DNA from: CAYJAD01 sp964368075
Lineage (GTDB): Bacteria > Desulfobacterota > Desulfovibrionia > Desulfovibrionales > Desulfovibrionaceae
Direction of reading: 5' to 3'
DNA: 64,000 bases
NCBI GenBank assembly: GCA_964368075.1
Contig: CAYJAD010000008.1
Location: 1 to 64,000, forward strand
The notes beneath the pieces are model-generated. The model ran no database searches. It was not told the DNA's origin and saw nothing but the letters and a program-made list of their open reading frames with translations. Positions 42,233 through 50,017 of the stretch are shown here, piece by piece. A program made the position numbers and the translations under genes. How positions within the stretch are numbered: the first letter of the stretch is position 1; each line of letters starts with the position of its first letter.

Positions 42233-43660
42233 ATGCAAAATGATCAGAAAAATGCACCTTCACAGAAAAGCTTAAATAATACCGCTTTAGAAGATATGAA
42301 AGCCGCTGCCGAAGTGGCGGAAAGTGAGCGTCAGGCAAAGAATAAAGTATTGCCCGATGAGCTTGTCTATGCAGACGTGGTAGAAGCTGCCTTGCAACGC
42401 AATCCTACCATGCATGCACGCATGCTTTCTTTAGCAACAGGGCTGTTTATTGCCATTTTTATTGGCTGGGCAGCATGGGCTGAAGTGGATGAAGTAACGA
42501 GAGCCGAAGGCAAGGTTATCGCCTCTCAAGGCACACAAATGATACAAAACTTGGAAGGGGGTATCTTACAAGCCATTCTAGTACGTGAAGGGCAGATTAT
42601 TACCCAAGGTACTCCGCTTGCTCGACTTGATAACGAGGTTGCTGCCTCTACTTTTCGTGAAGCATTAACAAAATCTTTAGAAAGTCGCGCTGCTATTGCT
42701 CGCCTTGAAGCGGAATTGTCTGGCGAAGAACCCGTTTTTGCCAAGGATATTCAAGAAACAGCACCGCAAGTTATACGAGATCAAATCACCGTTATGGAAG
42801 CGCGCAAGTTGCAACGTGAAAGTGAACTACGGTTATTAGACTCTCAATATAACCAGCGCTTACGTGAAGTAGAAGAGCAAGAGACGCGCAAAGCCTCTGT
42901 AGCACGTAACTTAGCCCTTGCCATTGAACAGCGTAATACAGTAGCACCGCTTTTACAGCGTAAAAACTATTCGCGCATTGAATTTCTTGATTTAGAACAA
43001 AAAGTTTCTAATCTTGAGGGCGAACTAAGCGGCCTTGCTGCTTCTATACCCAAAACACAAGCCGCCGCCACAGAAGCAAAGCAACGTATCGCTTTTCGTA
43101 AGGCTGAATTAGATGCGGCCATTACCGAAGAGATTAATAAGCATCGTATTGAATTAAACTCTTTAAAAGAAACCCTTTCTGCTGGTAGTGACCGCGTTAC
43201 TCGTACCGTCATGCGCGCACCAGTTAATGGCACAGTACAGCAAATTCACATCAATACCATCGGTGGTGTTGTTAAACCAGGCGAACCCATCATGGAAATA
43301 GTGCCTTTAGACGACACCCTCTTGGTAGAAGTGAGAGTACGCCCTTCTGATGTAGCCTTCTTGCACCCCAACCAAAAAGCCATGGTCAAATTTTCTGCCT
43401 ATGATTTTGGTATTTATGGTGGCCTTGAAGGTGTATTAGAACAAATCAGTGCTGACACCATCGAAGACAAAAAGGGGGAAGTATTTTACCTTGCCAAGCT
43501 ACGTACACAGAAAAATGGTATCGTTTATCATAGCGAGACTTTACCCATTATTCCTGGCATGACAGCCACAGCAGATATTTTAACAGGCCGTAAAACTATT
43601 TTAGACTATATTTTAAAACCTATTTTAAAAGCACATCAAAACGCTTTGCGTGAAAGGTAG
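42233..43660 (+). CDS. T1SS periplasmic adaptor (HlyD family)
   Basis: The 475-residue membrane-fusion protein joins the ABC exporter to the TolC channel. It has a cytoplasmic lead of about 65 residues, one membrane helix (LSLATGLFIAIFIGWAAWAE), a lipoyl half-motif (GKVIASQGTQMIQNLEGGIL), a long coiled-coil (about 135-320), the second lipoyl half (VMRAPVNGTVQQIHINTIGG) and a beta-barrel. TGAGGT precedes the ATG. It lies 32 bp after the ABC gene. Confidence 0.95.
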   Translation: MQNDQKNAPSQKSLNNTALEDMKAAAEVAESERQAKNKVLPDELVYADVVEAALQRNPTMHARMLSLATGLFIAIFIGWAAWAEVDEVTRAEGKVIASQGTQMIQNLEGGILQAILVREGQIITQGTPLARLDNEVAASTFREALTKSLESRAAIARLEAELSGEEPVFAKDIQETAPQVIRDQITVMEARKLQRESELRLLDSQYNQRLREVEEQETRKASVARNLALAIEQRNTVAPLLQRKNYSRIEFLDLEQKVSNLEGELSGLAASIPKTQAAATEAKQRIAFRKAELDAAITEEINKHRIELNSLKETLSAGSDRVTRTVMRAPVNGTVQQIHINTIGGVVKPGEPIMEIVPLDDTLLVEVRVRPSDVAFLHPNQKAMVKFSAYDFGIYGGLEGVLEQISADTIEDKKGEVFYLAKLRTQKNGIVYHSETLPIIPGMTATADILTGRKTILDYILKPILKAHQNALRER

Positions 43661-43669
43661 GATACCGCG

Positions 43670-45736
43670 TTGGCACAATTTTCCCCTAAAAAAACTCGCT
43701 ATCGTAGCATAATCTTGGTGTTGCTGATCATGATTACCATGACGGCTTCTTCTGTACTTTTTGCTACATACTCATTACGCACGGCTTCAAAAAACATGAT
43801 GCACGGCTTGCAAATCACTCTTAATGCCGATGCTACAACCAAGAGCGCTGTGGTAAAATTGTGGTTAGATAGCTTGCAACTTGAAACGAAGCGTTTTGTC
43901 TCTAAAGACATGTTGCGTCTGTATAGTGCCGAATATCTCGTGCACAATGCACAGTTAGAAAGTGGACAGCTTCCTTCCTGGGCCAAACAATCTGGCACAG
44001 GAGAACTTGACCTACAAAGCACTAAGGACGCCTTGCAACAAGAGCTTGTAAACTTTATGAAACAGGTCGAAGACGTGGTAGACGTAGGGATTTGGGATAC
44101 AAATCTCAAACCACTCTTTATGTCCTCTGATCACATAACAGCCTTAACGCCATTGCAAGATGGCATTATGCGCAAAACTTTGAGCGATGGAAAAGCGCAT
44201 TTTTCTAATATTTACGACAGTCCCAATGGATTAATGGCCAACTTGGCTTACCCCATTTTGCCACCGGAATATACAGACCTTGATCTAACAAAACCAGTGG
44301 CTGTAATTATGCTGTATGTACCTCTAGAAACAGCTTTAGCGAAACTTTTGCAAAATGAAGTGGGCACAAGAGCGCCCTATCGTCTTATGCAATGGGCTGA
44401 AGGTTCCGAAGAATTATTACAATATGCCGACTTAAATGGTGGTAACTTAATTTCTATGGGCGATTGGGTGGCATCTCCCAATACTGTTTTACCCTTGGCA
44501 GAAAGACTACTTTCCAATGGAGAAGAAGTATATTCTGTGGGTGTGCCTCTTGAAGGGTACGATCTTATGGTTACCCACGAACAGCCTTCTTACATTGCAG
44601 AAGAGTTTTATAATGAATTTGAACTCATCATGGTCTCCATGGTGGCTGCTAGTTTAACATTAACCTTCCTTATTGTAGGTCTTGGCTGGTGGTTCCTTGT
44701 GTATCGTAGTGAACGCAATATAAATCAAAACATGCTTCGCCTTTACGAAGATGTGAGCACCAAGCAACAGATTCTTAACGGTATTAATGCCACTCTTATT
44801 GATGGTGTGGTACTTACAGATAGTTTAGGCAATATTCAATATGCCAATAATTCTTTTGCAAAAATGGTGCACCACGACATTGAATCTTTGTATGGCTACA
44901 AAATTGGCAATTTCATCAATGCCGATGCCGCTGAGCGCATACAAAGACAAATTGACCGTGTAGTACGTACAGAGTCTACACATACCTTTGAAGATAAAAT
45001 TGTGATTAGAGAAAAATTACTCTACTTACAAACCGTATGTACACCCTACTTTGGGGCGCAAAAGAAAGTAGACGGCGTTGTTTCTGTTTACAGAGATGTA
45101 ACCCAAATGCTTTTAGAAAGAGAAAAAGAACAAGAACGCGTAGAGCAACTCATTCAAGTGCTGACCATGGCTATTGAATTAGTAAATCCATACCTTTGTG
45201 GTCACTCTTTAGCATTAGGCAAGTTGGCTGAAAAACTAGGCGTGAACCTTAAATGTACTCCTGAAGAGCTCAAAACGTTGCATATTTCTGCCTCGTTAAG
45301 TCAAATTGGTATGTTAAGCTTACCTTCAGAACTTTTGAACAAGAAGGGAGCCCTTACCAGCGAAGAGCGTGCCTTCATGAATACACACGTAGATAAAACT
45401 TGCGCCATTTTGGCAGACTTTGACTTTGGACTTCCTGTATTGGATACCATTCGCCAAATGTACGAAAACATGGATGGATCTGGATATCCTAACCATTTGC
45501 AGGGAGAGCAAATTGAATTCCTCCCACGTATTTTAAGCGTTGCCAATGTGTTTTGCGCTATTTTACGTCCGCGTGTGTATCGTAAGGCAAAAACCCTAAA
45601 AGAAACCTTGGTGCTTTTAGACAAAGACAAGCACATGTTTGATCCCAAGGTTATTGCAGCATTACATGCCTACTCCGCCACAGAAGAAGGCAAGAAATTC
45701 ATTATGGAATTACAACGTAAAAGTGTTCATTCATAA
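43670..45736 (+). CDS. Membrane PAS / degenerate HD-GYP signalling protein 1
   Basis: The 688-residue protein has a membrane helix near 12-32, a periplasmic sensor region of about 290 residues, a second helix near 325-350 and a PAS domain (about 365-490). A C-terminal HD-GYP-like domain (about 495-680) follows. The first His (GHS, H512) and the DGSGYP loop (602-607) remain, but the metal ligands do not. The HD pair is S544-Q545 (LSQIG) and the HH of HHExxDG is M597-Y598. It is therefore probably not a phosphodiesterase but could still bind c-di-GMP. The start is a TTG at 43670 with GGTAGGAT upstream. It lies between the T1SS genes and the LapG-like protease, as LapD-type regulators do. Confidence 0.85.
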   Translation: MAQFSPKKTRYRSIILVLLIMITMTASSVLFATYSLRTASKNMMHGLQITLNADATTKSAVVKLWLDSLQLETKRFVSKDMLRLYSAEYLVHNAQLESGQLPSWAKQSGTGELDLQSTKDALQQELVNFMKQVEDVVDVGIWDTNLKPLFMSSDHITALTPLQDGIMRKTLSDGKAHFSNIYDSPNGLMANLAYPILPPEYTDLDLTKPVAVIMLYVPLETALAKLLQNEVGTRAPYRLMQWAEGSEELLQYADLNGGNLISMGDWVASPNTVLPLAERLLSNGEEVYSVGVPLEGYDLMVTHEQPSYIAEEFYNEFELIMVSMVAASLTLTFLIVGLGWWFLVYRSERNINQNMLRLYEDVSTKQQILNGINATLIDGVVLTDSLGNIQYANNSFAKMVHHDIESLYGYKIGNFINADAAERIQRQIDRVVRTESTHTFEDKIVIREKLLYLQTVCTPYFGAQKKVDGVVSVYRDVTQMLLEREKEQERVEQLIQVLTMAIELVNPYLCGHSLALGKLAEKLGVNLKCTPEELKTLHISASLSQIGMLSLPSELLNKKGALTSEERAFMNTHVDKTCAILADFDFGLPVLDTIRQMYENMDGSGYPNHLQGEQIEFLPRILSVANVFCAILRPRVYRKAKTLKETLVLLDKDKHMFDPKVIAALHAYSATEEGKKFIMELQRKSVHS

Positions 45737-45745
45737 AGGGTTTGT

Positions 45746-46978
45746 ATGAGAATTCTATTTTTGCCCCACAGTTTCCCAGGCCCGTTCCGTGGAACTGCCA
45801 GCAAGCTTGCCGCACAAGAAGAGAATAAGGTGCTCTTTGTCACTAACCGTTCTCGTAATGATGTGCGAATACCCAATGTGGGGCGAATTCTCATTAATCA
45901 ACCACCTATACCCAATATTTCTGATCGTGCAGAGTTGGAAGCTGTACGAGGTATTCGTCGAGCCACACATATGGCTAACGTCCTTGTACGGCTTAAAAGC
46001 AAAGGCTTTTTTGCAGATATTGTTATAGCCAATGCTGGTCTTGGCTATTCTCTCTATGTGCGAGATGTCTTTCCCGAGGCTTTCTTGGTAGCTTATGCTG
46101 AAGGTTTTCAAGAACAAGGAAACACCTTTACCCTTTTTAGCAAAGGAAAGACACATCCTTCTTTTGATTTTGCCCCTGACCGTGTGCGTAATTTTTTCCA
46201 ATGGAATGCCCTGCACGACAGTCATATGGCATACACTTCAACAAACTGGCAGAAATCTTTGTACCCTAAAGACTTGGCAAAAAAAATTCACGTCTTTCAT
46301 GAAGGCATTGATACCGATTTTTTTGTTCCAAAAGCCAACGAAACTTTTTGCATTGAAGGATGTGATGTAAGTCACGCAGAGGAGTTGGTTACTTTTTCAG
46401 GGCGAAGCTTGGAAGCACAGCATATGTTACCAGCTTTTCTTACAGCTTTGCCTCATATTTTAGAAGAGCGACCACAATGCCATATAGTTGTCATGTCCAG
46501 CTCAACAACACGCAACACAGCGCAAACGGAAAAATGGTTAGCGGCCTTACGAGAAAAGCATGTTTTCGATGAAAAACGTTTACATTTCATACCGTTTTGT
46601 CCTTACAAAGATTATCGAAAACTTTTGCAAGCATCCCATGCACATGTATTCCTTTCGGCACCTCAAGCGTTATCCTCTGGTCTTTTTGAAGCCATGAGTT
46701 GTGAATGCTTAGTGGTGGCAGGAGATACTGGCCCCATTAAAGAAGTGATTTCTCACGGAAATAATGGATTTTTGTATAATCAAAACGATGGTAACGCTTT
46801 AGCCGAAATGATTACAGAGCTTCTAAATCGCAAATCTCTTATGGGTGACATTAGAAAAAGCGCGCGAAAAACCGTTATGCAAAATTATAATGTACATAAA
46901 CAAAGCCCAAAAACTGTTAACGCTATCTTGAAAAATTACGCCGTATGGAAAGATGCACAACCAGTACCACAATTATGA
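45746..46978 (+). CDS. Glycosyltransferase family 4 protein
   Basis: The 410-residue protein has the two-Rossmann GT-B fold. Its N-terminus MRILFLPHSFPGPFRGT is followed by a C-terminal domain with HEGIDTDFFVPK (near 188-199), FSGRSLEAQHM, HVFLSAPQALSSGLFEAMSCECLVVAGDTGPIKEVI (the E-x7-E donor-site region near 318-340) and NNGFLYN. It probably transfers a sugar from a nucleotide donor. Its place inside the adhesin-export operon, overlapping the protease gene by four bases (ATGA), suggests it glycosylates a surface product; that is inference. AAAGGG precedes the ATG. Confidence 0.88.
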   Translation: MRILFLPHSFPGPFRGTASKLAAQEENKVLFVTNRSRNDVRIPNVGRILINQPPIPNISDRAELEAVRGIRRATHMANVLVRLKSKGFFADIVIANAGLGYSLYVRDVFPEAFLVAYAEGFQEQGNTFTLFSKGKTHPSFDFAPDRVRNFFQWNALHDSHMAYTSTNWQKSLYPKDLAKKIHVFHEGIDTDFFVPKANETFCIEGCDVSHAEELVTFSGRSLEAQHMLPAFLTALPHILEERPQCHIVVMSSSTTRNTAQTEKWLAALREKHVFDEKRLHFIPFCPYKDYRKLLQASHAHVFLSAPQALSSGLFEAMSCECLVVAGDTGPIKEVISHGNNGFLYNQNDGNALAEMITELLNRKSLMGDIRKSARKTVMQNYNVHKQSPKTVNAILKNYAVWKDAQPVPQL

Positions 46979-47685
46979 GTTATACTTTTTTTGTAAATTT
47001 TTCGTTAAAAGATCTTTTTTCTTTACGACAACGTACCCTTGCATGTACGCTTTTGACGCTTTTATGCTTTGGACTGAGCTGCCTACCTTATGGAGAAAAC
47101 TCACTCTTGCTACCTCAGGCCCATGCAGCCTCTACCAAACTTTTTGGCTCCATTGAGTTTAAAGGTTCTATGAAAGGGTTAAAACAATGGCTTAATGTAC
47201 AAAAAAGACATTATAAAAATAACCTTCTCAAACCTGGCTCTAAATTAAATAGCGGCATGTCTTGGGATGCATTAAAGAAAAAAGTAGAAGGTAAAGACCC
47301 ACTTACGCAAATTAAAATTGTAAATAGCTTTTGGAACCAATGGCCTTACAAGCAAGATCCAAGGGCCTATAAATCGCCAGACTACTGGGCAACTCCAGCC
47401 GAGTTTAAGAAAACTTCTGGCGATTGTGAAGATTATGCCATAGCTAAATACTTTACATTACGCAGTTTTGGTTTTCCTATGGAAAAAATGCGTATCGTTG
47501 TCGTTAAAGACACCATCTTAAGACTTGCCCATGCTATACTTGCAGTATATATTGACGGAGACGTCTATATTCTAGATAATCTATCACGGAACGTGCTTTC
47601 TCATAGCAGAATACGTAACTACGTGCCTCAGTATTCTGTCAATGAAAAAAATAGATGGATGCATGTAATGCCCAAAAAAAAATGA
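46975..47685 (+). CDS. LapG-family periplasmic transglutaminase-like cysteine protease
   Basis: LapG-type proteases (BTLCP, DUF920) cut RTX surface adhesins near their N-terminus and release cells from biofilm when not held by a c-di-GMP-bound receptor. The 236-residue protein has an N-terminal signal or anchor (RTLACTLLTLLCFGLSCLPYG), DPLTQIKIVNSFWNQWPYKQD, and the triad Cys151 (SGDCEDYA), His186 (LAHAIL) and Asp201 (YILDNLS). The ATG at 46975 overlaps the glycosyltransferase stop as ATGA; the longer frame from 46945 is inside that gene. It lies between two membrane HD-GYP-like genes. The adhesin substrate is not in the window. Confidence 0.92.
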   Translation: MSYTFFVNFSLKDLFSLRQRTLACTLLTLLCFGLSCLPYGENSLLLPQAHAASTKLFGSIEFKGSMKGLKQWLNVQKRHYKNNLLKPGSKLNSGMSWDALKKKVEGKDPLTQIKIVNSFWNQWPYKQDPRAYKSPDYWATPAEFKKTSGDCEDYAIAKYFTLRSFGFPMEKMRIVVVKDTILRLAHAILAVYIDGDVYILDNLSRNVLSHSRIRNYVPQYSVNEKNRWMHVMPKKK

Positions 47686-47697
47686 CGGAGAGACATA

Positions 47698-49788
47698 ATG
47701 TACAATGAAAATCAAAATATGCTAACTGCAAATCCTCAAAGCAGCTCTAAGCGTTCGCGTTTAGTGATTTTTGCTGGCGTTGTCTTGGCTTTTTGCGGTA
47801 TTACTGCCTTATTGTGCCACACATTTTATACTGCACAAAAAAGGGATATTCTGGTAAGCCAAGAAGAGCGCCTACTGCTCAACGTTTATGGAACCATTGA
47901 AAGTATCACTCTTTGGGAAGCAAGCCTTGCCAGTCAAGCAGCCAGAGTCAGCGAGTCAGAGCTCTTTCGCCTCTTCGCTCAAGATATTGCCCTTATGAAT
48001 AAGGATGATGCAAAACTGCTTAATGACTCTGAAAATGTGGAAAATAAAAGCGAAGACTTTGCCTATTTGGCAGAACAATTGCCCATGATGCGCAACTTAC
48101 TTTTAGACTTTACCTCCTATAACGGACTCATGGACGCGCGCATTGCCAACGCTACAGGCAGTACATTGCTCTCTTCTGCACCGCGCCCCACTCCCATAAC
48201 TGAGGCTCAAATTGTAGCCATCAAAAATTCTGTAAGTACAAATAAAACATCCTATGCTCCTGTGCGTAACTCCACAGCAGGCATGATTTTAGACTATGCA
48301 GCCCCCATTATGGCCGAGCAACAAGAAGTAGGTGCCAAGCCCTCTGCTGCATTTCTTATTACAACAAACGTCACAGGAAGTTTAGCTAATTTCTTAAATC
48401 GCACATCAGGCCAAAGCCAAGAATTGCGCAGTAATATCTTACAGTATGCCGGTAAACATTGGGAAGTGTTGCGTTCTGACTCTAGCTCTGCCTTACCAGA
48501 CGAACTCAACATAACAGCCGACGCAAAAAAAATTCCTTTTGAACGTCGCCTTTCTGTGACTGGCAATGGCTATGTGTATTCCATGGGTGAACGTGTAAAG
48601 AACTTACACTGGATTGTCATGCAAGAAATCGCCGCCCCCCTTGTAGATGCACAATTAAATCGCGCCTTTAATCTTGTGTATGGTGCTGGTATTTTTCTTT
48701 GCTTAAGTGTACTGCTTATGTTTGCCTTGGTCTGGTGGATTATGATTGGCAAAGAACAACGTTCTGTCGCCGAGCAATTTAGAAAACTTTACCAAGTTAT
48801 TCGCAAGCAAAAAGGTCTTCTTGACAGCATCAACGTTTCTTTAGACGTGGGTCTCATTATGGCTGACGTAAGCGGTAAATTGCATTTAGCTAACCGTGCT
48901 TTTGCAGAGATTCTCAGTACAAAAGAAGAAGAATTGCAAGATCAAAACTTACATAATCTCATTCACGAAAAGGCAGCTTTTCAGGTTCAAGAGGCCATTT
49001 CGTGGGTTTCTCGCAATAACGCATCTAAAACTATTGAATTAATGCTCAATATTAAGAGCGAAGAACGTCTTTTCCGCGCCACACTCTTTCCCTTTGTAGA
49101 AGGCGAAGACGACATTGCTGCCGCGGTTATAACTATGCAAGATATTACTGAGTTTAGACGTAACAGCGAAAAACGCAATAAGCAACAAATGAGCACCATT
49201 GAAGCTCTGGTTGGCACCATTGAAAGGGTTGACCCTTACCTTGCAGGGCATTCTGCCCTTATGCGCCGACTAGTGGAGCTACTTGCTGATGAAATGGCAT
49301 TGGAAGGAAGAGATAAAGACACCTTAACCACCGCAGCTGTTCTCTCACAAATTGGTAGAATATTTGTGCCCAGAGATTTATTGGCAAAGACAGAAAAGCT
49401 TACTCCAGAAGAACAAGCTGAATTGGGCAGAATTCCTGAATATGCCTTTAATATTTTAAGTACCATTGATTTTGGCATACCAGTGCCTGCGGCCATCTTA
49501 CAAATGAATGAAAAGTTAGACGGTACTGGTTCTCCAAAGAAGCTTAAAGCCGATGAAATCAGCTTGTATGGACGCGTATTGAGTATCATCAACACCTTTA
49601 GCGCCATGGTCAGCCCGCGTGCTTTCCGTTCAAGCTTGCCGGTAGATAAGGCTCTAAGCATTCTACGTGAAAATAGCACTGCCTATGATCAAGAAATTGT
49701 AGAAAAACTCGCCAGCGTAATGCGTAGTTCCGAAGGCTCACAAGCTGTAAATTTACGTCTTACCGGTGTAACTCCTCCACAACAATAA
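47698..49788 (+). CDS. Membrane PAS / degenerate HD-GYP signalling protein 2
   Basis: The 696-residue protein has the same plan as the 43670 product: helix near 21-42, periplasmic region, helix near 325-355 (GIFLCLSVLLMFALVWWIMI), PAS (about 370-490), HD-GYP-like domain (about 500-690). It is more degenerate. HD is S550-Q551 (LSQIG), HH is M603-N604 (QMNEKLDG), the DGxGYP loop reads DGTGSP, and the inter-motif His is Ile (GRIPE). The first His (GHS) is kept. It starts 12 bp after the protease gene with GGAGAG before the ATG, and is the last gene of the operon. Confidence 0.87.
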   Translation: MYNENQNMLTANPQSSSKRSRLVIFAGVVLAFCGITALLCHTFYTAQKRDILVSQEERLLLNVYGTIESITLWEASLASQAARVSESELFRLFAQDIALMNKDDAKLLNDSENVENKSEDFAYLAEQLPMMRNLLLDFTSYNGLMDARIANATGSTLLSSAPRPTPITEAQIVAIKNSVSTNKTSYAPVRNSTAGMILDYAAPIMAEQQEVGAKPSAAFLITTNVTGSLANFLNRTSGQSQELRSNILQYAGKHWEVLRSDSSSALPDELNITADAKKIPFERRLSVTGNGYVYSMGERVKNLHWIVMQEIAAPLVDAQLNRAFNLVYGAGIFLCLSVLLMFALVWWIMIGKEQRSVAEQFRKLYQVIRKQKGLLDSINVSLDVGLIMADVSGKLHLANRAFAEILSTKEEELQDQNLHNLIHEKAAFQVQEAISWVSRNNASKTIELMLNIKSEERLFRATLFPFVEGEDDIAAAVITMQDITEFRRNSEKRNKQQMSTIEALVGTIERVDPYLAGHSALMRRLVELLADEMALEGRDKDTLTTAAVLSQIGRIFVPRDLLAKTEKLTPEEQAELGRIPEYAFNILSTIDFGIPVPAAILQMNEKLDGTGSPKKLKADEISLYGRVLSIINTFSAMVSPRAFRSSLPVDKALSILRENSTAYDQEIVEKLASVMRSSEGSQAVNLRLTGVTPPQQ

Positions 49789-49832
49789 TGTAAGAAAAAG
49801 AGGTACTCATACTTCTTTTACGATAATTACAG

Positions 49833-49884
49833 CATTGTTTTTTGCCCATGATGGATTACTCTTCACCACGGGCAAAAAACAATG
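49833..49884. repeat. 15-bp perfect inverted repeat after the T1SS/LapG operon
   Basis: CATTGTTTTTTGCCC (49833-49847) and GGGCAAAAAACAATG (49870-49884) are exact complements with a 22-nt loop. It lies 44 bp after the second HD-GYP-like gene. There is no T-tract on the plus side, so it may be an RNA-processing or weak termination structure. Confidence 0.6.
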
Positions 49885-50017
49885 CACATGACAAAAAGCT
49901 GTTGGCACAAGACACAAATAGACTTTTAAAAAGTACTGTCTTATGACGCACAGACTTTACTAAACCGTCGTTCCTTCCATGAGTATATTTTGATTCACGC
50001 TGAGATTCGGAGTACCT

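Noticed and set aside
37713..49788. An RTX adhesin or vWA/cadherin-like substrate within the T1SS operon
   Set aside because: No frame in the block has glycine-aspartate nonapeptide repeats or tandem large repeats; the low-complexity ABC leader is not one.
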